Source: Pseudomonas rhodesiae (GTDB lineage Bacteria > Pseudomonadota > Gammaproteobacteria > Pseudomonadales > Pseudomonadaceae). From it: a stretch of DNA of 62,271 nucleotides. Of the stretch, positions 23,333 to 31,602 are shown piece by piece. A program made the translations under genes and the position numbers. Positions within the stretch are counted from its first letter, which is position 1. Every line of letters begins with the position of its first letter. A model generated the notes under the pieces. That model had not been told where the DNA came from. It saw only the letters and a program-made list of their open reading frames with translations, and did no database searches. The DNA is taken from NCBI RefSeq assembly GCF_007858255.1, contig NZ_VFEU01000027.1, forward strand, positions 1 through 62,271. The letters run 5' to 3'.

Positions 23333-25251
23333 GCTTTCGCTGCCGTGGACATATCAGACGCCCAGTCCCGGAGATAACCAGGAACGATGAGCTTGTGACG
23401 AGCTCTCGATCCACCCGTGTAAAGGGCTGCAAAAGCCCTGCTCGCCGCAATGCGGTCACCAGGCCCTACTTGACTGAGCAAGTCTGGCGCGAGCATCACA
23501 GCGTCGATCTCTGAATTGCGTGCGTCCATGACCCGGCCGAGCTGTAGCGGGGCTGTCCCTGACGCATCGAGGTTGAGTAACGATGCCTCGAACTCTGATG
23601 AGCTATAGCCCTTACTGAGCATCCGGTCGATGCGCTGAAAGCTACTATTTTTGCTGCCCATGTCCGCCCGGAGATCATCCCAGTTGGTGTACCTGAAGAG
23701 CGCGCTGTGGGTTGGCCGTACCTGATCATGGAACAGGCCAATGCAATCGAGAATGAACCGGCGGAAAGTGTTGATTGCTCCAGGTAGCAAGCTGAAGGTC
23801 GCGCCAGCGCTCCCCAGGCGCTGAAACCACTCGAATAATCCCCACTCGGAATCAACCAGTATCGTCACGGCCCCGGTGGGAACCTCTGGCTTGTCGTAGT
23901 AGACAACCTTTGTCTCGATGCCGTTGTTGCCCTCGAGCGAAGCCAATTTCAGTATCGGGTGTTTGTCGATGAGGGGGTTTATGACTCCCTCGATCTGCCG
24001 GCCGGCGCGAATGGAGTGGGTGATCTCGTGCTTGCGGAGTGTGCTAGCCCGTTGGTAGTAGCTCCCATCCAGGCGCTGGCATGCGTCACCCAGGGTAATC
24101 ACGGGCTGGGTACAGCGGTCGAGAAATACCGAGAGTGGCCAGCTCAGGTCGTGAGCTTCATCGACAATGATGTGGGTGAACTCCAGACCTATGACCGCCT
24201 CATGAAGAAGGGTCATGTGCTTGATTCGGTGATAGCCGCGAAGCGGGAGCTGAAGGCGCTGATCGGTTGGTTCTATGGTCTGGTCCCACAGCCTTTGCGC
24301 ATACCCTACCAGTACCAAGCGATCTACGGCATCGAGGGTAAGCCCTTTGGGGATGTGCTGCTCTGATAAGGCAAGGTCAGTGCTGTTGCAAAAGGAGGCA
24401 ACCATCCTCGCGCAGGCCGTGGCTACTTGGGCTGGACTGAGCCTACTTATCGACCCGAAGCCTAACCGGGAAGCGATGTCTTCCGGGGTAACCTGGTGCC
24501 GAGCGGATGCCCGCTTGCCCGGCCTGTAATAACCGACACTTCGTTCAAGCACGTAGTTGGCGAGATCTCCGAACGTCATTCCTCTCACGTTCGCGGCTCC
24601 GATTCGCTGCATCAAGGCCTGGAGCTGCACCGCGGTGAACGCCAGCACGAGTGGTCGACATGATGAAAGCGAGTCCACCAAGCGTTCGATCATGTGGGTC
24701 TTGCCGGTACCAGCCAGGCCCTGGATATGGATGCTCTCATCGGGTTCGGCGTGAATAACGCGAAACGTCCGGCTCTGCTGATTCGACAGAGAAATTGTTT
24801 TCCCCGATGGGGTCTCGAACGAATGCTTGAGCGGGTTGAGCTTTTGGGTGTGCGCTGCACAGAAGTTGAAGTCCCAGTGGCCACCATTCAGGAATTGCGT
24901 CGCGTCCAGCGTCTCCTCATCCAGGAAGCGCAGCCGCAGCCGAGGCATAAGCGCCAGCCCTCGCTCAAACAACTCTCGCTTAAATCGGCCGGCAATCAGG
25001 CTAGAAAACGTACCAGGTGGATGCGTTTGGCTCAGTTCCGTTCCAACTGAGATCAACTCGGCCAGGGCCTTCTCAACGAGCATTTCGCTTTTCGGCTTTC
25101 CGTCCAGGGCCGGTAAATTCTGGATGACAGCCACCGAAGCCACTTGGGGCACGTCCCACTGCCCCAGTAGGACACGAGCAGAACTACTCGGATCAACCAA
25201 GATGTCGGCCTGTGAAGCCAGCAGTGGGATGTAAAGAACCGGGTCGCTCAC
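23311..25251 (-). CDS. UvrD/RecB-like SF1 DNA helicase
   Basis: 646 residues from GTG 25251 (GAGAT upstream; the frame is open to 25350). Walker A GLAGTGKT (about 205), motif II IIVDEAHDLSWPL (about 370) and motif III-like GDACQRLDG are clear. The N-terminal 180 residues are not helicase-like and may be a nuclease-related or DNA-binding domain (FNFCAAHTQKLNPLKHSF). The C-terminal part ends with RAFAALYTGGSRARHKLIV, an SF1 motif VI-like segment. It overlaps the end of the convergent TGT-like gene by 22 bp. Role: plasmid DNA repair or defence, not resolvable. Confidence 0.78.
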   Translation of the reverse strand: MSDPVLYIPLLASQADILVDPSSSARVLLGQWDVPQVASVAVIQNLPALDGKPKSEMLVEKALAELISVGTELSQTHPPGTFSSLIAGRFKRELFERGLALMPRLRLRFLDEETLDATQFLNGGHWDFNFCAAHTQKLNPLKHSFETPSGKTISLSNQQSRTFRVIHAEPDESIHIQGLAGTGKTHMIERLVDSLSSCRPLVLAFTAVQLQALMQRIGAANVRGMTFGDLANYVLERSVGYYRPGKRASARHQVTPEDIASRLGFGSISRLSPAQVATACARMVASFCNSTDLALSEQHIPKGLTLDAVDRLVLVGYAQRLWDQTIEPTDQRLQLPLRGYHRIKHMTLLHEAVIGLEFTHIIVDEAHDLSWPLSVFLDRCTQPVITLGDACQRLDGSYYQRASTLRKHEITHSIRAGRQIEGVINPLIDKHPILKLASLEGNNGIETKVVYYDKPEVPTGAVTILVDSEWGLFEWFQRLGSAGATFSLLPGAINTFRRFILDCIGLFHDQVRPTHSALFRYTNWDDLRADMGSKNSSFQRIDRMLSKGYSSSEFEASLLNLDASGTAPLQLGRVMDARNSEIDAVMLAPDLLSQVGPGDRIAASRAFAALYTGGSRARHKLIVPGYLRDWASDMSTAAKAQITPSS

Positions 25252-25356
25252 ACTTTTATCTCGGTGAAATGAACATCGTCGACCGCCACCAGCACTATCG
25301 CCGGCGGCGGGCCCAGCTATCCAGTGTATGCCAGGCCAGCCGAAGGTCACACTTTC

Positions 25357-25587
25357 TCAACGCCGGTACCAGTTGAGCTGGTAGCACCTGGCGTCCTCGG
25401 GAATCTGATCGGGTGGCCAGCGCAGGCAATCCAGATACAGGCGCTCAGGTTTGCTTGGGCTGGGCCGAGTAGCCTGCACCAGGTAGGCCGAGCCACCGGA
25501 AGTGAGGATGTAGTCGCCAGCGCTCAGGTCGCCAGCGCCATCGATGTACAGCTTGCATGGGGTGTAAGGTTGGCCGCGACTAGCCAT
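25357..25587 (-). CDS. Small hypothetical protein
   Basis: 76 residues, 3 bp downstream of xseA on the same strand, so in its operon. Beta-rich: KLYIDGAGDLSAGDYILTSGG then YLVQATRPSPSKPERLYLDCL. Looks like a small plasmid protein; no family name. Confidence 0.6.
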   Translation of the reverse strand: MASRGQPYTPCKLYIDGAGDLSAGDYILTSGGSAYLVQATRPSPSKPERLYLDCLRWPPDQIPEDARCYQLNWYRR

Positions 25588-25589
25588 AT

Positions 25590-26981
25590 TCAGCGATCCT
25601 CAACTGCGGCGATGACATGGCCATCGGCGAAGGCCAGATCCAGCTTGCCTGCATCGCGAGCCTGCTGGGCACTGCTGATTATCTCCCCACCAGGGCCACG
25701 GACTAAGGCAAAGCCTCTCCCGAGCAGTGCAAGCGGATTTGTCTTGTCGTAGACCGTGCATGCAAGCTCCAGGCGCGAAATTTCCTTGGCGATCAGCGCC
25801 CTACTCAGAGAGGCCACCCTCGAGGCGGCAAACAGCCCCCTTTGGCGCTCAGCTACACACAGACCAGCCCCGAGCCTTGAAAATCGATCCTGCGCGAGCT
25901 GGAGGGCCATGCGCTGTTGGCTGAGGAGGCGGTCCCGGCCTTTGTCGAGGCTGCTTTGCTGTTGCAACAGTTGCCGATGCTCCCCATGGAGCGTTTCCGT
26001 CACCCGCCGGCTGAAGGTGCTCCAAGCGCGATCCAGATGCGGGGCTTGCCCAGACACCAGGCGCAAGATCATGCCGTTGGCCCGCTCGACCTGAGCCCGA
26101 GCAGTTGAGGCCTCAGACATGAGCGCTGTTTTGATGAACCCGATGACCTTCGATGGTGTGTCGAACCGGCGGTGTGCCACGAGGTCAAGCACGCATTCGT
26201 CGATCTCGTGCCCAATGCCGGTGAATACCGGAACAGGCAACCGGCACACCCAAGCCGCAAGGTTCGCGTCGTTGAGCCAGGCCAGATCGCTTTTCGCCCC
26301 ACCCCCGCGGATGATGCATACGGCGTCGAATGGCTGCTGTTGATGTTGCTCATGAACCGTCCGCAACGCAGAGCGGATGCTGTCTGATGCATCACGCCCC
26401 TGGAACGTCGCTGAGAAATACTCGAAGCCGCACACCTCGGCCGCAGCCAACTGCTCTGCATCACGCCGAAAATCGGCCAGCCCAGCAGCCTCGTGCGGAG
26501 CCACAACCGCAACGCGCCAGAACCCCCCTGGAGAGGGAAGTCCCCGCTGTAGGTCGAACCACTGCCGCTCCTTCAGGGAGGCAATGATCTTCTGCATCTT
26601 GGCCTGCATGTCACCCAGCGTGTAGCTCGGGTCGATGCCGGTGACCATCAGGGAGAAGCCAAACTGAGGGGAAAAATCCGCCCTCACTTTCAGCAGGACG
26701 TTCATTCCTGCTTGGGGCAGGCCTCCGGTTGCCTGCTGCCACTCACCAAGTACCTTGCCGGCGACGTTCGCAAACATGGTGCACCGTGCCTTCGCGACCT
26801 CGGCTCCCTCACGCGACTCCAAGATGTCCATGTAGCAGTGGCCGTTCGGGCGGCGCTTGAAGTCACTGAGTTCTGCAACAACCCAGCAGCTGTCTGGCAC
26901 CGCAGCACGGATGGCCTTCTGGATCTGGGTAAGGTATGCGCTGAGAGTGAGGTGCTGCTCAATCGGATCAGGTGCGCTCAC
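25590..26981 (-). CDS. xseA: Exodeoxyribonuclease VII large subunit-like protein
   Basis: 463 residues from GTG 26981 (AGGGACAGG upstream). N-terminal OB-fold: LSAYLTQIQKAIRAAVPDSCWVVAELSDF; the catalytic central domain holds AVVAPHEAAGLADFRRD, then DAVCIIRGGGAKSDLAWLND and PVFTGIGHEIDECVLDLVAHRRFDTPS, the hallmark XseA segments (GGGS, GIGHE-D). A coiled coil and a C-terminal KTNPLALLGRGFALV domain complete it. Exonuclease VII degrades single-stranded DNA to oligonucleotides. It overlaps xseB by a few bases. Plasmid-borne, so an accessory copy acting perhaps on transferred or damaged ssDNA. Confidence 0.88.
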   Translation of the reverse strand: MSAPDPIEQHLTLSAYLTQIQKAIRAAVPDSCWVVAELSDFKRRPNGHCYMDILESREGAEVAKARCTMFANVAGKVLGEWQQATGGLPQAGMNVLLKVRADFSPQFGFSLMVTGIDPSYTLGDMQAKMQKIIASLKERQWFDLQRGLPSPGGFWRVAVVAPHEAAGLADFRRDAEQLAAAEVCGFEYFSATFQGRDASDSIRSALRTVHEQHQQQPFDAVCIIRGGGAKSDLAWLNDANLAAWVCRLPVPVFTGIGHEIDECVLDLVAHRRFDTPSKVIGFIKTALMSEASTARAQVERANGMILRLVSGQAPHLDRAWSTFSRRVTETLHGEHRQLLQQQSSLDKGRDRLLSQQRMALQLAQDRFSRLGAGLCVAERQRGLFAASRVASLSRALIAKEISRLELACTVYDKTNPLALLGRGFALVRGPGGEIISSAQQARDAGKLDLAFADGHVIAAVEDR

Positions 26982-27180
26982 CGGCCTGTCCCTCTTCAGC
27001 GCCCAAGGTTGCTTGAACAACGCCCTCGATGCGGGTAAGCCGGTCGGCGCAGAACTTACGGGCATCCGCAAATTCGCGAGCAAGGGTCTCCAACTCGTCG
27101 ATGCTCACTTCATTGCGCTCCAGGCGCTTTACCGTCTGGTCGATGAAGGCGATGTTGGCTTCGTAGGTATCTCGGCTCAT
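26968..27180 (-). CDS. xseB: Exodeoxyribonuclease VII small subunit-like protein
   Basis: 70 residues from ATG 27180. A single helical hairpin with FIDQTVKRLERNEVSIDELETLARE, matching the XseB pattern (E-x-IV-x-x-LE-x-G-x-x-SLEE). It binds the XseA coiled coil. The overlap with xseA gives translational coupling. The sequence is divergent from chromosomal XseB. Confidence 0.78.
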   Translation of the reverse strand: MSRDTYEANIAFIDQTVKRLERNEVSIDELETLAREFADARKFCADRLTRIEGVVQATLGAEEGQAGERT

Positions 27181-27253
27181 GTGGGAAGTCCTGGGGAAGA
27201 TGGGATCAATCAACGTGCCGATTGTCGCAGCTTCCCCAAAAGACCCAACCCTA

Positions 27254-27883
27254 TCAGCCTTCAGGCTGAACCCACGTTGTCTGACCCTCTGGGATCACGC
27301 CTCGATTGCAGCCGTATTTGGACAGGTACAACACCCTGCTCTGCCGCAACCAGGCCTCAACGGTTGGAACGATCATCGCGGCATACTCGGCAAGGCTCGG
27401 GTGTTTCTTCCAGTCTCCATTGCCGATCGCGGATTCCAGCGAACGGTCATACCAGGCGTTGACCAGCTGCTCGACTCCAGCCAGTTCCTCGCCGGCGGAC
27501 GGTGCGGAATGGATCAGGTTATGCGCCTCGCGTTTCCTTTGCTCTCGGGTGGCATGTGCAGCTGGTAACGCTCCAAGGGAGAAAAGAGCGTCCTCAAAAT
27601 TGAGGTGACGCTTCTCGTGAGTAGTCGAGTCCTCGGCTACATCGGGGACGAACGAAAAGCGGCAGAGCTTGCAGTAGACCACGCCACCGTCCTTCCGCTC
27701 GTAGTGCTGCTCTAACGAGCGAGCGACCCACTTACGAACTTCGTGATAGCTGCGTGCTTGAAGATGATGCTGCGCCATCAGGTTGAGGCGCTGCGCATGG
27801 CTCAGTCCTGGGTGAAGGGCCTTTGCCTGTTTGGCGAGCTTTTTGAGGTTTTCGATATCGCGGAGTGTGATTGGGTTTTGCAT
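27254..27883 (-). CDS. C2H2-type zinc-finger hypothetical protein
   Basis: 209 residues from ATG 27883 with GGAGG seven bases upstream (the open frame extends to 28108). The N-terminal helices (LKKLAKQAKALHPGLSHAQR) lead to a C-x2-C...H-x3-H motif (CKLCRFSFVPD then THEKRH, about residues 78-100), then an all-helical C-terminus. Likely DNA- or RNA-binding; not recognised. Confidence 0.65.
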   Translation of the reverse strand: MQNPITLRDIENLKKLAKQAKALHPGLSHAQRLNLMAQHHLQARSYHEVRKWVARSLEQHYERKDGGVVYCKLCRFSFVPDVAEDSTTHEKRHLNFEDALFSLGALPAAHATREQRKREAHNLIHSAPSAGEELAGVEQLVNAWYDRSLESAIGNGDWKKHPSLAEYAAMIVPTVEAWLRQSRVLYLSKYGCNRGVIPEGQTTWVQPEG

Positions 27884-28117
27884 ACGGCAGCCTCCAAAGG
27901 CTGATGCTCTGTGTCCACTTCGGAGCACCCATAAGGGTTCCGTTGGTTTGTCGGTAGTGCTTTCGCTTTGCCAATGTGGACGGCAGGCACCTACCCGTGT
28001 GCCGAGAGGAATATCTCTGTCTCGATTGCGAACGTCAAGTGTAATGTCGAATTTCGCCCGGCTGGTTGAAATTTGAGCATCGCCGGGGGAGCGTTCCCAG
28101 ACCGCCACGCCAGGACT

Positions 28118-28126
28118 TTATCCACA
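28118..28126 (+). other. Single DnaA-box-like site
   Basis: TTATCCACA matches the DnaA consensus exactly, in an intergenic strip of about 320 bp (27884-28204). As a lone copy it may be chance. Confidence 0.35.
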
Positions 28127-28204
28127 GGCTTACCCCCACTTTCAGGGGACAAACCTCGGGCGAAAAAAATCCCGCTCGAGCGGGACTTATTCCTGGGCCC
28201 TGCG

Positions 28205-28912
28205 TCATTCCAACTCCAACTGCCTGTGCTCGTCACGCCCCATGGGTTTGTGCAGAGAAACGCTTTCACCGTCCCTTTTGCCCTGAATGTAGGCTCGGTA
28301 CGCATCCATATCCAGTTTTCGGCGTTTCATCTTTGTGACCGGAACACCTGGATAATTTCTCTGCGTATAAGCGTGGATTGCCCTTTCCACTTCTTCCGTA
28401 ACGCCGGAAAATTCCTCTACTCGTTTGTGTACGCCGATGATCCATGCTTCCGCATACAGCACCCCCGCTTTGCGCCTTTGAACTGTGCCCTGAATACTGA
28501 CTCCTGAGAGGTATTTTCTCTTGGAGTCTTTCAGTTGCCGGATAAGCACCTCATACGCATAGGCCGACATTTCAGCGCTACCGATTTCTCCAATAAAAAT
28601 CAGCGATTGCCCGTCAGGGCCATAGCTGTAGAAACTCACACAGCCAAACGCTTTAGAAACCGTCATCGACAACATGCGAATCCATTGTGGCGGAACGCTT
28701 TTGGCTTTACCGATCCGCAGGGAAAATTCTTCCGTCTGGGTGGCATGCACATCGCCTATCTCCAGCTTGAACTTATCCATAAGTTTGCGGGCTTGCCGCA
28801 TTGCTGCTTCGGCCTCATGCGGGTTGCTGGATTTGGCGAGCGCAAAACATTTCTTGATTCTGTCCAGTGCGCGAGCGCGCTTATTCTTGTCTCCAGTCGC
28901 GCACTCACTCAC
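28205..28912 (-). CDS. DUF2786-domain protein
   Basis: 235 residues. The N-terminal DUF2786 domain (RIKKCFALAKSSNPHEAEAAM..AR..MDKF) is typical and found in phage and plasmid proteins; the middle (WIRMLSMTVSKAFGC, FIGEIGSAEMSAYAYEVLIRQL) is the associated second domain. Function unknown. AGCGGAGGA precedes GTG/ATG about 10 bases upstream. A copy of CCGCTTCGCGACAC lies upstream at 28925. Confidence 0.8.
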   Translation of the reverse strand: MSECATGDKNKRARALDRIKKCFALAKSSNPHEAEAAMRQARKLMDKFKLEIGDVHATQTEEFSLRIGKAKSVPPQWIRMLSMTVSKAFGCVSFYSYGPDGQSLIFIGEIGSAEMSAYAYEVLIRQLKDSKRKYLSGVSIQGTVQRRKAGVLYAEAWIIGVHKRVEEFSGVTEEVERAIHAYTQRNYPGVPVTKMKRRKLDMDAYRAYIQGKRDGESVSLHKPMGRDEHRQLELE

Positions 28913-28924
28913 CGCTCAATCCTC

Positions 28925-28938
28925 CGCTTCGCGACACG
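28925..28938. repeat. Short repeat CCGCTTCGCGACAC, copy 1
   Basis: Also at 29470-29483 and 30421-30434, all intergenic and in the same orientation, upstream of minus-strand genes. It contains the palindrome TCGCGA. May be an operator or a dispersed element. Confidence 0.5.
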
Positions 28939-28941
28939 TTA

Positions 28942-29418
28942 TTAAGCATGACGCTTCAGCGACAACCAATATCTCCCCGTATTGGGGTTGCTCAGCAAGT
29001 ATACTTGCTCCATCCCCTCAAAGGAGGTGTCCAACTTTTGGACGCCAGCCCCGAAATACTCCCCCAAACGCGACAACACTTTTTCCTGTTCTGCTTGCGG
29101 CTGGTCTTTAAGTTCATCGAGAACCATCTTCAGCTCTGTGATAGCGGCGGCAAAAAACGTTCTTGCTCGCAACGCATCCGCTTGCCCGAGCGTTGACTCG
29201 TATTCACTAAGCACTACCGCCATCGCCATAGAACTACGCTCACGCAACCCTGCGCACTCCTGAGTGAGTACGATTGCAATTAGGAGATCATGACTGCCCG
29301 GAATGTCTGCATGCAGCACCTCCAATATTTCCTCAGACCACTCCTTATCCGCAGGGAGGTTGTATCCTTCAAGAGAAAAACTACCGCTGGCCCCGATCAA
29401 CTCATTAACGCCGTACAT
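28942..29418 (-). CDS. Hypothetical protein
   Basis: 158 residues, helical, unrecognised. Begins MYGVNELIGASGSFSLEGY; the middle contains AIVLTQECAGLRERSSMAMA and a long amphipathic helix (RARTFFAAAITELKMVLDEL). Repeat copy 2 lies 52 bp upstream of the start. Confidence 0.55.
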   Translation of the reverse strand: MYGVNELIGASGSFSLEGYNLPADKEWSEEILEVLHADIPGSHDLLIAIVLTQECAGLRERSSMAMAVVLSEYESTLGQADALRARTFFAAAITELKMVLDELKDQPQAEQEKVLSRLGEYFGAGVQKLDTSFEGMEQVYLLSNPNTGRYWLSLKRHA

Positions 29419-29469
29419 AAAATCCCCTTGTCCCTAAATTTGTGGTTCACCTTAACAACATGCATCCAT

Positions 29470-29483
29470 CCGCTTCGCGACAC
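29470..29483. repeat. Short repeat CCGCTTCGCGACAC, copy 2
   Basis: Identical 14-mer to 28925-28938, located between the genes at 28942 and 29513. Confidence 0.5.
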
Positions 29484-29512
29484 GTTTAAAAGCGCACGAA
29501 CGCAGCATCGAA

Positions 29513-29869
29513 CTAGATCTTCCTGTTTGATTCGTAACTGATTCGGTTCATCAGGCAGTAGTCGACAGTGTATCCATCTATCCGGGTAACGATTTCCCCA
29601 GTCAAATCGAGCAGAGCAGATGCCCCTGCGTAAAATCCAATTCCGCCGCTGGCATATTTTCCGCTCCGAATCTGGAATCCTTTGGCGTCAGTGATGGATA
29701 CGCCGGATATTTCGTGCCATAGGAGAAATACACCCTCCCCGTACAGGCCGTCATCCCGCACTGAAAAAAGAACCTGCCGGAGTTGGCTCCCATGGGCAAC
29801 GCCTATGAAATCGCCGTTTGGTAGCACCGGCGGGAATAACCTGCCGTCATCTCTTTTTCTAAACTCCAA
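29513..29869 (-). CDS. Hypothetical protein
   Basis: 118 residues, not recognised. Beta-rich (RLFPPVLPNGDFIGVAHGSQ; YGEGVFLLWHEISGVSITDA), with several tryptophan/glycine turns. No membrane segment. Confidence 0.5.
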   Translation of the reverse strand: MEFRKRDDGRLFPPVLPNGDFIGVAHGSQLRQVLFSVRDDGLYGEGVFLLWHEISGVSITDAKGFQIRSGKYASGGIGFYAGASALLDLTGEIVTRIDGYTVDYCLMNRISYESNRKI

Positions 29870-29909
29870 ATGTCACCGCCTGTTCATTGCCGTGTTTCGC
29901 CGGCTCTTT

Positions 29910-30065
29910 ATGTTCGATATCACGCTGGTGACAACCAATGCTGACTTGATCGACAAGCTTACGCAGCAAGCGATGCCGGTAATGCACATGCCAGTGAAAA
30001 CCATCCCGTGGATTGCTGATGTCCATGCTCCGAGGTATGGCAGGTTCGCGAAGATCATTCGCTAG
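29910..30065 (+). CDS. Possible 51-residue small protein
   Basis: ATG 29910 opens a frame reading FDITLVTTNADLIDKL then VMHMPVKTIPWIADVHAP, plausible as a small alpha/beta protein. No ribosome-binding site is visible and it has no clear family, so it may not be expressed. Confidence 0.3.
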   Translation: MFDITLVTTNADLIDKLTQQAMPVMHMPVKTIPWIADVHAPRYGRFAKIIR

Positions 30066-30252
30066 GCCCTCCCCTTACGCTCGCAGATTTGCCAGCCAAG
30101 GCTTTCATCGCCGCCCGCAGTTTCGCGCAGTCGGTTTTCGCATCGCTGAGTACATACCTCGATCCGTAGTAGGTCAGCCAGGCGGTTGCTAACCCGGCAC
30201 TCAACGCGCCGATTGATCCAAGCAGTAGTTCCAGTTGTTCGCTCCCGAGCAT
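30055..30252 (-). CDS. Small membrane protein, unknown
   Basis: 65 residues with one N-terminal hydrophobic helix (LLLGSIGALSAGLATAWLTYYG) and a basic soluble tail. Resembles small phage/plasmid membrane proteins. The region between its start and 30597 holds only repeat copy 3 and no supported gene. Confidence 0.45.
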   Translation of the reverse strand: MLGSEQLELLLGSIGALSAGLATAWLTYYGSRYVLSDAKTDCAKLRAAMKALAGKSASVRGGPSE

Positions 30253-30420
30253 GAGATTTACTCCCTCTCAATCCTGGCTGCTTACTCCAGCCCGCAAATT
30301 TGCGCTGTGCCAATGCTCCCACCATCGCAATCAATCCCAAGGATTTAGTGCGCTCCGAATCCGCTGCCCGCCCTCTACCTGCCCGCAGGTGCTTGCTCAC
30401 TTCCGTTACACCCCCTTCAC

Positions 30421-30434
30421 CCGCTTCGCGACAC
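30421..30434. repeat. Short repeat CCGCTTCGCGACAC, copy 3
   Basis: Identical 14-mer, between 30252 and the iteron blocks. Confidence 0.5.
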
Positions 30435-30596
30435 AGGTTCAGGAAAACCACCCTCACACCACCTCGCTTGCTTATGGGAGTCTGACGGTTCACCTCACAT
30501 AGAGAGAAAATCGCATTGGGGCTAGTTTCATGCGCGCCGCTCTGAAAGGCCCGCGCAACGGGGCGTGTAGCGATATCCACGTCAGATGGTTGCCGT

Positions 30597-30784
30597 GAAG
30601 GGGTGTCGTCATCGCCAAAGGGGTGTCGTGAAGGGGTGTTGTGAAGGGGTGTTGCTGGACTGAAACGCCCGCCCGCTAAGGCGTCGCGGCTATTCAGCCG
30701 GGTCAGTTTGCAGCAAACGGTACCGTGAAGAGGTGTCGTCATCGTCGAAGGGTGTCGTGAAGGGGTGTCGTGAAGAGGTGTTGT
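30597..30784 (+). repeat. Iteron-like direct repeats, two blocks of four 13-mers
   Basis: Consensus GAAGGGGTGTCGT. Block 1: 30597, 30617, 30630 and 30643. Block 2: 30727, 30747 (12 nt), 30759 and 30772. Start-to-start spacing is 20-13-13 in block 1 and 20-12-13 in block 2, with a related 7-nt gap (CATCGCC and CATCGTC) in each, so the blocks look duplicated. Such arrays are either replication-initiator iterons or a partition centromere. ParM and ParR-like genes lie 0.8 kb away; no Rep gene is visible. About 70 bp separate the blocks. Other frames across this region look like shadows. Confidence 0.72.
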
Positions 30785-30847
30785 AGGTCGGAGCCCTTGA
30801 TTTTGTTGGGCTCCACCATTTTTCGGCACAGTTCCCAGGCGACTCGC

Positions 30848-31342
30848 TTAGTCGGACGTTGCGGGGTAATCATGAGTGATGAACGCAGAAATCGAGCCGT
30901 CAACCACGCCAGCTTTCTTCACCGCAGGGACAAGCTGACGGCGGACTCGCTGAATGACCGAGCACGTTTCCCGGATCTCGGCGAGCTGGATTTCGTAGGC
31001 CCGAACGATGTTCTTCAAGGGCTCCTTGACGAATGAGAACGACGAGACCGGGTACTTGCTTCCCTGACCCTTATTGATTGTCCGGATGACCCGCGGTTTC
31101 TTGGCTTCGCCTTCCTTGAGCCTCGGCAAAATGACTTTCGCCCATTCGATGGTGACGGCATTCGGGCTGGATTGCCGGATACGGATCACGATCGGTATGT
31201 GCCCTGGCTTACCTGCGTGCAGTGAAAGGGCTGTCTGGAAGAAAGAGTCGCGCAGCTCCTCCGCTCGGCCGACAAGGCTGGAATAGACGCGATCAAGCTC
31301 CGCTACTGCTGGGTGCTTGGGGGCTTCAGAGGGTGAGTTCAT
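30848..31342 (-). CDS. MobI-like mobilisation accessory protein
   Basis: 164 residues from ATG 31342 (AAAGGAG upstream). The segment NAVTIEWAKVILPRL, then NKGQGSKYPVSSFSFVKEPL, resembles MobI of SXT/IncC elements (a SIEW-like strand followed by a KG-x-YP-x-SxF block). MobI is needed to initiate transfer near oriT. The match is recalled by pattern only. Upstream (31343-31602) lies a region with an inverted repeat and a site shared with traF. Confidence 0.5.
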   Translation of the reverse strand: MNSPSEAPKHPAVAELDRVYSSLVGRAEELRDSFFQTALSLHAGKPGHIPIVIRIRQSSPNAVTIEWAKVILPRLKEGEAKKPRVIRTINKGQGSKYPVSSFSFVKEPLKNIVRAYEIQLAEIRETCSVIQRVRRQLVPAVKKAGVVDGSISAFITHDYPATSD

Positions 31343-31397
31343 ATGTTGCTCCTTTGTGGATGGGAGCATTTTGCGGGTCGACAGAGAAGGCGTGGAT

Positions 31398-31428
31398 CGT
31401 TTTCAGACGCTAAAACGTCCTGAAAACG
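31398..31428. promoter_or_regulatory. Shared 20-bp site and inverted repeat upstream of the MobI-like gene
   Basis: CGTTTTCAG (31398-31406) and CTGAAAACG (31420-31428) form a perfect 9-bp inverted repeat. The 20 bases from 31398 read CGTTTTCAG-A-CGCT-AAA-ACG and match 42445 upstream of traF, where only the four N positions differ (G, TTT). Distance to the downstream ATG is 56 bp here. Candidate activator binding site, or part of oriT. Confidence 0.5.
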
Positions 31429-31602
31429 AAGCCCAAAGCTTTCAGGAAGGCTGATTATTACGGTGCGTCGTCATCTGGTGACCGGGTGATGCAGATATAG
31501 CGCTTGGGATTCTTTGGATGTGGGGTTTCATGTGCTGCGGGGTCATTCGCGTCGTCATCTGACGCACTTCTTTTGTCATTTTTTGCTGGGAGCGGCATTC
31601 GA

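Noticed and set aside
28118..28126. Second replication origin at a lone DnaA box
   Set aside because: Only one copy, no iterons or Rep gene; likely chance.
30062..30829. Long minus-strand frame across the iteron blocks
   Set aside because: Repeats create repetitive peptide (HDTPSRHP) that mirrors the DNA repeat; not a real gene.
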